Positions 1-12,400 of a DNA stretch of 26,333 nucleotides are shown here, piece by piece. The position numbers and the translations under genes were made by a program. The notes under the pieces are model-generated. The model searched no databases. It worked only from the letters and a program-made list of their open reading frames with translations, and had not been told where the DNA came from. The stretch covers positions 1 through 26,333 of the forward strand of contig JAIPMN010000186.1 in the NCBI GenBank assembly GCA_020650975.1. Reading direction: 5' to 3'. This DNA is from Apostichopus californicus (Eukaryota > Echinodermata > Holothuroidea > Aspidochirotida > Stichopodidae). Within the stretch, counting starts at the first letter, position 1; each line of letters begins with the position of its first letter.

Positions 1-525
1 TATTATTAAGGCCTGTGAACCAAGAAGAAGAAGAGTAGTCAAAAAGACATTGAATAAGGGCCATGCAAAGCAGTCTTCTGCACCGTTGATTCAGGCAACT
101 GGCTTGGCGTTACAGAAAATGTAGCCTGGCATTGGCCCTTTTAATAACATCAATGGCATGCTCGTTAAAGGACAAGCGGTTGTCGATTAAGACACCAAGG
201 TATTTGACAACATTAGTAGCAGAAATGGAGTAGTTGCTTCTTGTTGTAATTTTGAAGTCACCAGCCTTTTTGAGCATGCTATCAGTACCAAAAAGAATTA
301 CTTCAGTTTTCTCAACATTGAGAGAGAGTTTGTTGTCAGTAAACCAGTCACTACACGCTTCCAGGGCCTCTCCAAGTCTTTGGGAAATCACCCTGGCGCT
401 CTTGTGGGAGAACAAAATGGCACTATCATCTGCATATAGCAAAAGCTTAAAATCAGTGTTCAATGAAACACACATGTCATTGATATAGCAGAGAAACAGT
501 GTGTTGCACAAGGACTTGGGCTAAT
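1..525 (-). pseudogene. LINE reverse transcriptase fragment, broken
   Basis: Minus-strand reading frame from about 525 down to the left edge encodes the C-terminal half of a non-LTR retrotransposon reverse transcriptase. Visible marks are the catalytic YADD motif (codons at 425-436) preceded by LLL, an upstream YINDM motif (palm region, about 470-485), DWFTDNKLSLN and KYLGVLIDNRL, all typical of Jockey-superfamily LINEs. One in-frame TAA lies at 110-112. The same frame stays open from there to position 2 with LINE-like residues (RQASCLNQRC, FDYSSSSWFTGL), so the break is a point lesion and not the end of the element. The upstream RT core is missing beyond about 525, so this is a 5'-truncated or rearranged dead copy whose 3' end lies outside the window. 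It differs in sequence from the LINE at 18.3-19.8 kb. Confidence 0.85.
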
Positions 526-2340
526 GAATTGATATGAAAGCTTATGTGAGGTAGCAAAAGTAGGTCCGAATTATCACTAACAACCACGTGTATTCAGTAA
601 CCGGTAAAACAGCTCAATTATTAATCGTTTTGTGTCAACGTAAAAGAAGTAATAAATATCCCCAAATTGCTGTCTAAACATTCATTGTATTTGTCATATT
701 TGCATGATAACCCATGTATAAAGGACCATCTCTATTACCAGTGTGGAGACCGACCGTATGGAATTTCATGCTTCCCAATCATTAACATAGACTGTTCCAT
801 AATGCATGTTAAAGTGATGTCATTATTAATGACGACATGGCTTTCATCAATTGTTTTGTCAATATACATTTTATATTTTTTGAGCCTGGTTTATGAAGTT
901 TTTTGTGATTGTCAATGGAGGGATAAACTTGCATGTCTATTATGATTTGAAGCTGTCATGAACATTCGTATAATCATTCCCTTGGCGAAAGAATCTTGCA
1001 CTCTAGGAAGCTCATGAAAATAGGTCGTCCTTTGTAACTACAATGGTAGCTCTGTCACAGAATCATCCCAGCAAACGGTTTGCATATGATCAGGTGTAAC
1101 TGCTACGAAAAAAGGGTTGCAGCAGCCGCCCTACAGTTTATCGTGGGAGAGTCAATAGGTCGACGTTTCCTTATCCTGGCGACTTCATCGGACCACGCAT
1201 GGAGTAAGAACTTACCAGGGAAAAATGACACACATAGTTTTCGCTATACAAGGCTCAAGTTCATCCACACTTTCTTTTAAAGTTGTGCTTACAAGGTTTT
1301 TTGGATTTTTACCAGTGGACCAAATTCACCTTGACCTTTACATGAAACAACAGGTCTTGTACTGGCATGATGATCTACACACAAAGTATGCTCAACGAAG
1401 CTTTACTTTGTTGTCTTTTTCAGACTGCGTACTGTCAATCTCTATGACCTTATTAGAAAACACTCCAGTGCCTATACGAAACAGTATTGTAAACTATTTG
1501 GACTCTGACAGTCACTACATTTGAAAACTGAAGTGACTCAAACGAAAGCCTTTTTTTTTCTCCATAGAGAAAATGGACTGCAGTCAATGGCTTGACCGAG
1601 ATAGGATAAAAGTCAATATAAGTATCCCAAAATGCTTGACACAGAGATCCCACACTACCCAGAGAAGGGGGAAGCCAGGAATTGTAATGGAGATTAAATT
1701 TCACAAAGAAGACGACAAGACAATTTCATTTAACCAGCTATCTTTGTTCTGCAACTGTTTCAATTTTTAAGTCTATCATAGACATGTACATGTTGTGATT
1801 CTCCTTTGTCTTTAATTTTCCAAAAAATTAGGTACAAAATAAAATCCCAACAAAAATATGAGTACTTTGCATCCCCTTATAGGTTTATACAGGTTAAGAA
1901 GGCATGGCTAAATGCCGTACATGAAAACAGGGCACTGTACATTCAGTATATACAAATTACAGGTAATATCACATCAACTACAGAAGCGAAATATGTGGAG
2001 AGGAAGAAGAAGAAGTAGAAGAAAATACTTGGTATTAAACAAAACCTGTGGTCTCGTAGAAAATAAATCTATCAAGAGGAAAAGGGGAAAGAAAAAAACA
2101 TCAGAGAAAAAACAAATAATATTTTACAGTCCTACTGCATACTGTTGTGTCTTTGTTGTTACAAACTAAAACTATGAACTATTTACAGGCAGTGAAAAGT
2201 ACAAGAGATTTAAGGATGAAAATAGTGTCTTGGCCACTACAAAGCTGACGGCAAATAAATTAAACGGTACCGGGCACTTACAACTATGGGGAAAGCGTGA
2301 AGGAACAGCATAGATATCGGTAGCGTTTGACGCCATAAAG
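526..2340. other. intergenic DNA, no recognised gene
   Basis: Short open frames occur on both strands (for example 667-945 and 1225-1524 on plus), but none shows a recognisable domain, a family motif or convincing splice sites. The stretch is AT-rich and includes a purine-rich segment around 2005-2110. It lies beyond the 3' end of the KMT2E-like gene. Confidence 0.5.
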
Positions 2341-2347
2341 TTTTTTT

Positions 2348-2353
2348 TTTATT
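2348..2353 (-). promoter_or_regulatory. candidate polyadenylation signal of the KMT2E-like gene
   Basis: The plus strand reads TTTATT, giving AATAAA on the gene strand about 560 bp after the stop codon. The downstream GU-rich element is weak and the signal runs into an A-tract, so it is only a candidate. Confidence 0.3.
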
Positions 2354-2913
2354 CACGCCTTAATATTTTAGCTCAGAGCAAGGCTTATTTCAGATATATA
2401 GAATACATTTCTCTTACATCAGCGGATAAAAGGCGACATACACTTTTCTTCACTGAGAATATATGGATGCCGTTAATTGTAGACAGCAAACTTTTGGTAA
2501 CTTTTTCAAGTATCATTTGTGAAAGTTAAAATAGTAATTGGTCCAGCTGTCTTTTCTGAAGATTAAAAAGATCTTCCCTCGGATTATAACTCAGCCCGTG
2601 GTAAAAGCTCACAAACACTCCTCTTAATCAATGATGGGAGTTACTCTACACAGAATACACAGCTGTAACTACAAGATCCAATCAATACAATGACTATCCA
2701 TGCAAAAACTCATGTTAAACATGCTCATTTCACAAACTTGAAAACCCCTTTCAAATTTATCAGAAGATTTTGAAAACTGTAAAGATAGATCCATCTGGAG
2801 AGACTTATGCAGCTAGCAGTGATGGTTACTCATGTCTTTCCTTCGGATCAAAACATAAAAAGAAAAAAAAACGAGAGCAAAAACTAAATCGGATAAAAGA
2901 GGATCGAAAGAGG
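2354..2913 (-). other. probable 3' UTR of the KMT2E-like gene
   Basis: Sequence directly after the stop codon on the gene strand, up to the candidate poly(A) signal. No further coding exon is needed because the last exon ends in a stop in the correct phase. No conserved element was recognised here. Confidence 0.4.
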
Positions 2914-3417
2914 TCAATGTCTGTGGTAACCTCTCCGTGGTGAAAGAGCTCGACTACTCCTACTGTAGGAGGAAGACCTTTTATCATGGACAGGGGAGAA
3001 CTTGTTGGAAGGAAACTGGCTGCTAGGACGAGCAGTCTCCGTCACCACGGCCACTGCGGCAGCAGCTGCTGCTGGTGTCACCCTATTAACATGGTGATCA
3101 CCGTTCACATGGAACCCTCCTCGATCACCATTGTAGAACTGTCCTATCTGATTAGGCACAGGAGGAGGAGGCAGCAAAGACTCTTCCACATGGTTCTTAT
3201 GCTGGAACTGAAAGTTGTTCGGGTGAGGTGTCGGGAGGGCGCCTACCAAAGGTCCACGGGGACTGGTAGAAGCAGCTATAGGCGAGTAGTGGTTCTGACC
3301 TCTGGGTGAGTGGGCCTGATGCTTTGCTATTGGCTGCTGGTACTGTGCGACTGGAGGGGTGCTACCGGGGATGACTTGAGAGTAAACCACGTGTCCTCCG
3401 TTGGTCTGGGGGGCGAC
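2914..3417 (-). CDS. KMT2E: KMT2E-like exon 23 (last coding exon, C-terminus)
   Basis: The acceptor is a strong pyrimidine tract ending TTTCAG just above 3417, and the exon enters in phase 0 after the CAG end of exon 22. It encodes residues about 1551-1717 and the TGA stop at 2914-2916. Composition is Gln/His/Pro-rich (VAPQTNGGHVVYSQV, PPPPVPNQ), then a seven-Ala run flanked by Val, then a Ser/Arg-rich tail ending SPRRGYHRH. No folded domain is visible, and the region is probably disordered. An open frame on the opposite strand (2986-3309) is a shadow. Confidence 0.88.
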   Translation of the reverse strand, partial: VAPQTNGGHVVYSQVIPGSTPPVAQYQQPIAKHQAHSPRGQNHYSPIAASTSPRGPLVGALPTPHPNNFQFQHKNHVEESLLPPPPVPNQIGQFYNGDRGGFHVNGDHHVNRVTPAAAAAAVAVVTETARPSSQFPSNKFSPVHDKRSSSYSRSSRALSPRRGYHRH

Positions 3418-6400
3418 CTGAAATGAGGACGGGGGCATGTCAATGTCTGATGAAAGCCTGAATGCTTATACTTATACAATAAACCCTCACACAATTGTCT
3501 TAGTTAACAAAGAATTATGTTGGAACAGCACTACACAACATGTTTATAATGTATGTAAACATATATGTGGTAGAGGTTTCATTTCATATCCCAAAGATTT
3601 GGCTCTTTATCAACATTATAAATTGACAAAGGAATTTGACGACTTTGGTTTAACGATCACATTCACTGGCTTAATCATTACCCTGAATATTACATCAAAC
3701 TACAGTGCTATTTTCTTAGCTGGTTTACCTGTTGAACTCCAAGTACTCCTGGAGGAGGGGCGACTACAACATGATTTGCTTGTCTCTGTAAACCTCCAGC
3801 CTTGGGTGAATGAATTCCTGTTAAGACAATAATAAATTCACTGTTACTTGCAAATACCTTTCTAGGATTACTCAAAAGTTTTGCGCATTTACTGAAGTCA
3901 GTAAAAACATTCAAAAGGCCAATTTTCCAATGGATGCTGAAGTAGCCTGGAATCAAACAAAGTTTTCCGCAAATACTATCTTCCATGCATACGTTGTTCT
4001 CTTCCAAATTCTACTATTGTTTTGCCTAAATTATGTATGACTGGAGTTAAACCACAATAAGTACACATTAAAGCTTACTGTCCTACACAGGTATGACAGC
4101 ATACATGTCATAATCTACAGAAGGAATCCTTTTTTTACATACATAGCTGTATTGAACAAGAGCCCAAGGGCACTATTGTTCCTTGCTTGAAAGGAATATT
4201 TACAAGGGAGCAGCACTCTCCTAAAATTGTAATGTGGTCCAATGTACACACACAATATAATTGCCAAAAATATCACAAATCCACCGTAGGTCCTTTTGAG
4301 AACCTGTTGAGGACCAGGTGTCTGATATGAGCAAGAGTTGGCTCTTTTTTACAGAACTCACAGAATCATCCTAACTAAACTTATGACTTTTAACAAAACC
4401 AAACAAAACCTGATCTTTAATAACTTAGCACACTAAGGTTGCAGAGGAGTCAACTTATGGACAATTTAGATCGGAATATGCTGACGTAAAAAGAAACTAA
4501 TACATGTCACTGGAGGTCAACCTGAGGTCAAAGGTCACCCAAATGCAGGTCGACTATAGGATTACAATAGCGTAACTACCAACCTTGATGGACATTTGGT
4601 TCTCAAGTTATTGCAAAAATAATAGTTTTGACCACTAATTGACCTTGGATCACATGACTGTTATGTTTGGAAACGATCCCTTACCCCATTCACAACTCGT
4701 CCACAAATATCAACCATGTCAGCCCCTGTCAATGGTAGTTTCACAAGTTATTGTGAAAAATGTGCCCCTACTTCATTCACAACTTGTCCCAATATATCAG
4801 CCATGTCAGACTTTGTGACTAGAAGTTGTTGCAAAAATTAGCATTAGTTGGCAGTTTTTTTGCACATAAGCAAGCTTGGATGACCTGATGGTTTTTGTCA
4901 AAAATATTCCCCTTGATGATGTAAAACCTCTCCTAAAATTGTTTTGTGCTTCAATGTACACACACAATGTTATTGCTAAAAAGGTATCAAAACCAACCTT
5001 TGGCCCCTCATAACTTGAGAACTGGGTGTCCGATTGAAGCAGGTGTTGGTTTCCTCCATATAGCACAAAGAGCTCTATCTTATATCAAATTATTGACAAA
5101 TTTTTTAAATAAGGACAGGGGGCATGTCCAAGTCAGATGAATGCCTGAATGCTAATACTTGTACAATAAACACTCACACAATTGTCCACATCAGTCAACA
5201 AAGAATTATGTTGGAACAGCACTCCACAACATGTTTATAATGTATGTAAACATATATGTGGTAGAGGTTTCATTTCATTTCCCAAAGATTTGGCTCTTTA
5301 TCAACATTATAAATTGACAAAGGAATTTGACGACTTTGGTTTAACGATCACATTCACTACAAAGCTCTAGAGTTTTAACAGATATTTCCATCACATGTGA
5401 TAACCAACATTTGTATAGACCCCGAAGGTTCGTTATGTCTGTCATTACATCTAAAAATTCCAACACTCCTCATTACCTTACAGCAAGTCTGTAAGATGAC
5501 TCAAATTCAACCCGTGAGTATACTTTAACCACAAGTGAGGCATGCAACAAAGAGGTTGCAAACTATATCTTTCACAATATTAAGAGAAAAAGTACACTAC
5601 TTATCTACATCTTTTAAGTATTTTCAAAATAAGTACACATTACTGCTTACTATCCTACACAGGTATGACAGCATACATGTCATATTCAACAGAAGGATTT
5701 ATTTTTTACATTCAAAACTGGCTTGAAAAATATACATTTTTAAACTATTTACGGGAAAGAGTACCCCACAACACATACATAATTCAGTTTTCACTGACAA
5801 ACGACAGTACTACCAAGACTGATCATGGCACGCCACTGAGATAAACTCAAGATGTGACACGGTCATGAAGTGAATAGCATTCTTAATGAAAGTGTGAAGA
5901 CATTGCTACAAACACCATCACATTACTAACTTTTGCAAAGGTGTGAGCCCAAGGGGAAATACATTCGAAAAAAGGATTACCTGGTCCGAAGGTTGGAATA
6001 TTCCTTGGGGGTGGTGGAGGGGGTACTGGGGGACTTCCCGCCTCTAGACGGCTCTTCTTTTCCGGTGGTGGAGGGGGTGGTTCAGGGGAGTGGGCTCTCT
6101 TCAGAGCGAGTACTTTCTCTGTGTTTTTTTCATTCAGCTCCCTCCTCATTCTCTGCAGAGGATCTTCATTGCCTGATGTTGGTTCGGTCACTCTGCAGAC
6201 AAAGAAACAGTAATGACATGCATAAAGGCAGTAGATGTATTGAACATCAATATGTTATCAATGACATCATACAGACACACCCCCACCCCATGGGTAGGTT
6301 CTCTGCCATCATTTTTTTTTCCAAATTGGTCAAGCAAATCCAAAGTACACTAAATTATTATCTACTGGATAACTGACGGAAAAGCCATTTGACTTTCTCA

Positions 6401-9400
6401 GTGCATCCCTTGCACTGATCCCTTGGATCAGCAGTTCCAGAGCCTGCTGGTACAGATGATGTAGCATGAGCATGAGCATGACCATTTACAGGGACCAGAA
6501 GTAGCTAAGCCTAATGACATAACCACTGCATGGGATTACTCTCAAAACACTTCCAGTGAACCTACTTGCTATTTTGCTGCTCTTTTGCACCTTTGCCTTC
6601 CATAAGTACTTGAGTCAGAGATGTGATAAGTTTGTGAGCCTCATCTGTTAGACTGAGTTTCTTGCCCTCTGACGTTTCTGCGATGGGGGCTTGGCTGAAG
6701 AGTGGGAGGCTTTGCAGGCCTTCTGGAGTAACACCGCTGTTAGTCACATGAACGTCCTTGAACGTAATGATGTTAGCTGGCTTGCTTGGCTTATCTGGAG
6801 AAGACTCCGTGCTGCTAGTGGGGGATACTGAACCGTCCGGTTTACTGGGGGGCGACTGCTCATTCGGTTCTTCCTCTACGACTGCATTTTCTGGAGGTCT
6901 CTTCGTTGTCGACGAACCTTTGCGTTTACGATACTCCAGTAAGGAAACCTTTGGGAGTAAAAGAGACCACATCATAATAACTGTTCAGAGTATTTGTCTA
7001 TCTGGTGTGTATACAGAGTTTTGAAATGCTCAATGCGTAACATGAACCATAACGTGAAAAGAGGGAGAGAGACGTTGCAGTGTTGCCCTGTATTTCGTAA
7101 ACTAAGTAAAGGCTATATGCCGCTCAACACTGAATTAAAAGGAAAGAATAAATCTGTTTGCTAGGACAAGACCCTCATCAGTTGCAAGACACAGACATTG
7201 TTGATACTCTTCTCGTTCTGTTGTAGTCTCTCACAAAGCTATCCTTGTGCCAGCCGGAGCTATCAATGAATACATACAAATATCATAACATTACTCTGTT
7301 AAATTGAAACAATATTTAAGAGGCTGGCATCCTACACATATTATAGCAAGGGAACCTACCTTCTTCTTAGATGGTGTACATGGTGCACTGACTGATCCTA
7401 CAGTATTTGCTATGAGGTACTTGGGATCTTCCACTAGGTCAAGAGGAGGGGCAGCAGGGTCTTCCAGCGGCAATAACTTTGCAGGATAGGGGAGGACACT
7501 TGGTGAAATAACACCATCAGAAGGTGACCTCACATCTTGCAACTGACTACGAGGATCCACATAAAGGAGCCTCTGGTCAGCGACGTGACTGATAGGAGCG
7601 ACCGGTGAGACAATCCGTGCCCTTGGATCAGAAGGGGAGGTGCCTGGTACAGGTGACGTCGGATGTGGATGACCGTGAACAGGGACAAGAAGTGGACCAG
7701 GAGGTTGACTGGTAACAGGAGCCAAATGAGGATCAGAGGTGGTAACGTGATGATCGCTAGATACGTCAACCACAGTAGGCTGGCCAGGTACCTGAGCTGA
7801 AGTTTTTTCCTGATCTGATGTCATTTTCTCAGAAGGACCAGACCATGACTGAGACAAGTTTTCACTATTTTCCTCATTGACTTTCCCCAAAACACTACTC
7901 CTCTGGGTCAAGTCCTGTCTCGGCCAAGTACCGCTCAACGATCTCTCGCTGCTTCCCGGGTCAGTGTTCTGACGAAGGTACAGGTGTCTCTTCTTTGGAG
8001 AAAAGTATGCAGGATTAATCTCTCCGTTACTAAAAGACACTTCGTCAGACAGACATCTCTTCAGTGCATGGTTGGCTGTGATGGGTGCTACGGGTACTAC
8101 TGGGGGTGCTAAGGGTACTGCTGGGGGTGCTAAGGGTACTGCTGGGGGTGCTAAGGGTGCAGGAATCACAATGATTGGTTCTTCTTGCTTGGGTTTGACA
8201 ATGTCTACTTCTTCTTTCACTGGGCTTTCATCTTTCTTGTCTTCTGGAATACTGGATGATTCCTTTGGCAGCTCTGGTTCTTTAGGGACCTGTTTTTCTT
8301 CTGGGGTCTCTATTTTCTCTTCCTCTTCCTGCACCACCACCTCTGTGTTATCATCTTTGTTGTCCAAGTCCAACTTCCTCACTGCAGTAAACTCCTTGTT
8401 CGAGTGGTCACTGAGTGCTGGAAAACTGGGAGCCCTCTCAAAGTCTGCTGGTGTCGTCACCGACAGACCACTGTCAATAGATGAATTCTTCCGAACTTCC
8501 TGCAAGATTCAAATAACAAATATATATATGGTGACTCCTAATCGGTTGTGGGTATAATTACAGCACAAAAGAGTTTGTTTTGTTACTAGTTGAGGGTGTA
8601 ATGCTTTGTCTTACTCTCGAGTGTTTTCTACAGGCCAAAGATAGACACATAAACTGACACCAAAAAGGATATCAACTCTATTCATACACATACTAAATTA
8701 AACTAAGACGATCGCAGCGTTACCATAACAGTAAAAACAATACAGAAGCCACAGGTGAGGTGTTTATAGTTTTTGTTCATCCTTTGTTCTTTGTTCATCC
8801 TTTGTTCATCCAACTGCACAATCACTTAATAGTTAAAATAGTAACATCATGTTTGCTGCCTCAAGAGCAGAAAAAATATAACATTGGACAAACAATAGAG
8901 TGCACTGTCAACAACCTTGGGTATCCCTCCAAGAACTGATCAAAAAACAGAATTTAGCCAGCACAGTGTAATATCATACATTTGAAACCTTTCTGTAATA
9001 TCTGTATGACATCATCTATCGCATCCTTACACCATTCAAAGGAGATCTAGTGACAAAGCTTACTGCATCACACTACTGGATGACGATCATGAACTGCTAC
9101 ATAAATAGAGCGCACCTCCAAACACGAGATAAAAAGAAGTAATAGGTCAGTCTTTACGAGGCATGAATAGATTGATGATACAAGGATGGACTGATGATAT
9201 ACAAAGAGATTGATGATGACATCTTACTGGCATAGCTACTCCATTTTGGGTCTCCTTCCACCATTTGGTACATTTCAGGGATACCCCTCCTTGTTTTGCT
9301 TCACAGGTTTAGGAGATCTACTAGAATGTAGGACTTTTACGGGTTTTCCACGCCTTAAAACATGACCCAGCACTTCACACAAGTACACGGGAAAAGGATG

Positions 9401-12400
9401 CAAAAGTCTAGGCTTTGCATCTACAGTCTACTACTATGTGCAGACGGCTATTAATCCCTCGGGCTCAAACTAAAAGAGAGATATCCATTGACAAAGATCA
9501 CTGAAAGATACAAACTTATTTTTAAGTGAATTGGTTTGTGGGAGTAAAGGAGAGAGAAAAGATCTTCAAAAAGTGACACATTTAGCAGTATACTTTGGGT
9601 CTCCCACAAAACTTGACAAATTAAAGTATACCAAATTCCCTATCATTTCATACTTTCCTGTGACCTCTGACCCTGACAGTCCTTTTTTTATTTTTTGGGG
9701 GGGGGGGCGGCGGGGGGTTAAGGACTATTATCGAAAGTATCGAATAATTTTCACAATCTTCTACATGTAATAACAAAAGTTAGAAGACCATGTAGTAAAT
9801 ACCTTCCTAGCAGGGAGTGGAAGATGAGAGGCAGGACCTGAACTCTGACACTTTAGAAGAGACTGTAAAGAGGAGAATATTAAAACAAGGACAGTAAGCA
9901 CTACACACAGAAGAGCTATAGACTACAAAGAGAAACCTAAAGGAGAATAACACATTTGAACAAAACTTCAGATACAACCAACCTTTTGCAAGAAATGTTT
10001 TCAATTTTTTCGTGGCCAATAAATTCCATCAGCCGCCTTTCAATCTTCATCAAGATTGATGATTTGGGTACTCTTCTTGCCTCAGCCAACAAGAATTGTC
10101 TATTGTTTCAGCTTTTCACTGCTTATTGACAATTCAGACTGGCATTTGAGTACAAGCACCATTTTGTCAAATATATTATCCTCCTTTGAGAAGAGAGACG
10201 AACTAGTAGTGACAAAGAATGGATGGTAAAAAGAATAAAACTCAAAGGAGAAGATTTGAATTTGCCCATACCTCTTCATTTAAATCATCTCCCCTTTCTT
10301 CTTCTTCCTTCGCCTCCAACAGAGGCTGTTCCATCGCCACAGGTTGAGTCAAATTCACGGAGCTATCAAACAACGAAGTACCTTCCGGCTTGGGCAATAA
10401 ATACTGTGATGGCCTTTCCTCTGCTAGAGAGTGCCTCAACATTCTCTTCTTCAAAGGAGTCATAAAATCTGCAAAACATAAATTGGGTCATAACTGATGT
10501 ATAACATATGATCCTGCACTGGGTATACTATTGGTTTGAACAAATCATAGCATCTTCCTAGTCATTGCCAAAAAAAAACACAGAAAGCCAATTGGTTGAA
10601 GAATAGTTGAAGATCACTTGAGATCTATTTTATATTGGGCACATTCACTAAACTGAACCGAAATAGACCAAACTCTGTTCACCAAAAGCAATCATAGCAT
10701 GGTAGAACTCACAGATTTATTGTAGCTTTAATTTTGGAGTTAAACATGTTTGCAAAGGAATAATAATACTTTGACACATGTTGATCTCATGTGACCTTTG
10801 ACCTTTATCAATTTCAATAGGGTTCTTACACTACTTAGTATGAAGTTCCACAAATAAGTACTTTTTTGAGTTATTATGTTTACATGGTTTACAGACCTTA
10901 TGTTGACCACATATGACCTTTGACCTCCACCAATTTCAATAGGGTTCATGTACTCACCAAGATGGATCTACATACCATATATGAAGTTCAACAAAGATAA
11001 ACTTTCTGAGATATTGTGTTTACAAAGTTTTCAGACTTTTTCTGTTGACCCTTAAATGACCAGTGAACTTCACAGAAAAGAATAGAGTTCTTGTACTCGA
11101 TAAGACGGATCCTCATACCAAGTATGAAGTTAATCCACCATAAAACTTTTGTGAGTTACTGTGTTTACAAGCGAGTGTCACATACACATACACACAAACG
11201 CAATCGTCATCGCATAAATTCCTTCTGCTTCTGGTAAGGGAATCAAAAATTGGTCACTCTCAACCATATATATGGACATTTTTGATGCGACTCAAATTCT
11301 CAGGGTATTAAGCATCCTATCCATATCTGTCTCAAACTGAAAGTTGTAACAATGCTTCAAAGTTCAATCCATTGTCTAATTTTCATTTCAAAGGCGATAT
11401 ATCTATATATATAATTATAGGAATAAGGTTACTGAGCTAACATCAGTTTTAATAGAGTAATTAAAGAGTTGCGATTATACATGTAGTATATCAGTAAGCA
11501 TACCCATACTGTTGCTATTAGGAGAGACAGCTGGACTGGGTGTGACTGGGCTAGCACCTCCTCCACCATTACACACTGGAGAATTACTCCCACTGCTGCC
11601 ACCAGTATGACTGGTCTCTTGCATGGCCTGACGTAGCCACCGCTGTAACAACACAAGCAAAACAGGACATCATGTGAAAACAGACACAGCTCAATGGCTA
11701 TCAAGAGTTTGGATGCAAATAGATAGTTTTAAAGATTGTTGTTCACCACAAAGGATAACAAAAGGAACCTTCTCTATTATCTGAAGGTCTAAAACTTTGA
11801 AAGAGCAACTACATTTCAAAAGAGCTTGACAACTTATCAAGCACATTGCAAGCATTTCTGCAAATAAAACCAGTTTTATTTCATACAAAGATAATTTTAC
11901 TGCAAAACTCCACTGGGCTGCTTCCTGTTACTACTGAACTGTTTTATGCATATATGCATACACAGTAAAATGCATTCCTACATATCACAAGTTTACAACT
12001 TGAACAAATACTGCAAGGAATATTATGGAGCATATTATGGACATGTTTAATACAACTGCCTGACAACCATGCCATATGTAAATGACAGCCAGCTAACTTC
12101 TAGGGTCTGTGTCACATAAAAACCAAACAGTAGTCTGATGTTAGCAATCCATAGTTTTAGAATTAAATACCTTCTTTGCTGACCCAAAGCTGACATCTAG
12201 GGAACAAGTCCTGTCCCTCACTGAAGCTGCGTTTGGTGAATTTAGAGTTGGCGCCACAGGCTCAAAATTCTCTGTTTTAACAGTTAGAGGACTGTCTGCC
12301 GATGCTTCCTGAGCTTTCTCATTCAACCATTCATTCATGAAGAACTAAAAGGATAAAAAGAAAGGTCACTTAGGATTAGAACCAGGTTAAGTATCTCACT

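Noticed and set aside
1080-1524. Plus-strand open frames in the left flank
   Set aside because: No domain, no family motif and no convincing splice or start context.
3418-3450. Alternative acceptor for the last exon further upstream, adding DIDMPPSSFQ
   Set aside because: It would need a two-base phase, whereas exon 22 ends in phase 0; the pyrimidine-rich TTTCAG acceptor fits exactly.
3437-3832. Plus-strand 131-codon open frame across the duplicated segment
   Set aside because: No recognised family, and it overlaps exon 22 and the intron of the opposite-strand gene. Frame conservation with 5182-5370 is explained by near-identity of the two copies.
8072-8557. Plus-strand open frame rich in Gly, Ala and Ser
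   Set aside because: It is the shadow of the Pro/Val repeat and acidic region of exon 19 on the other strand.
9235-9340. Possible extra exon on the gene strand in intron 18 (reads LKCTKWWKETQNGVAMP before a consensus-like donor)
   Set aside because: No acceptor gives a phase compatible with the phase-0 ends of exons 18 and 19; the frame has a stop just upstream, and exons 18 and 19 already join in phase.
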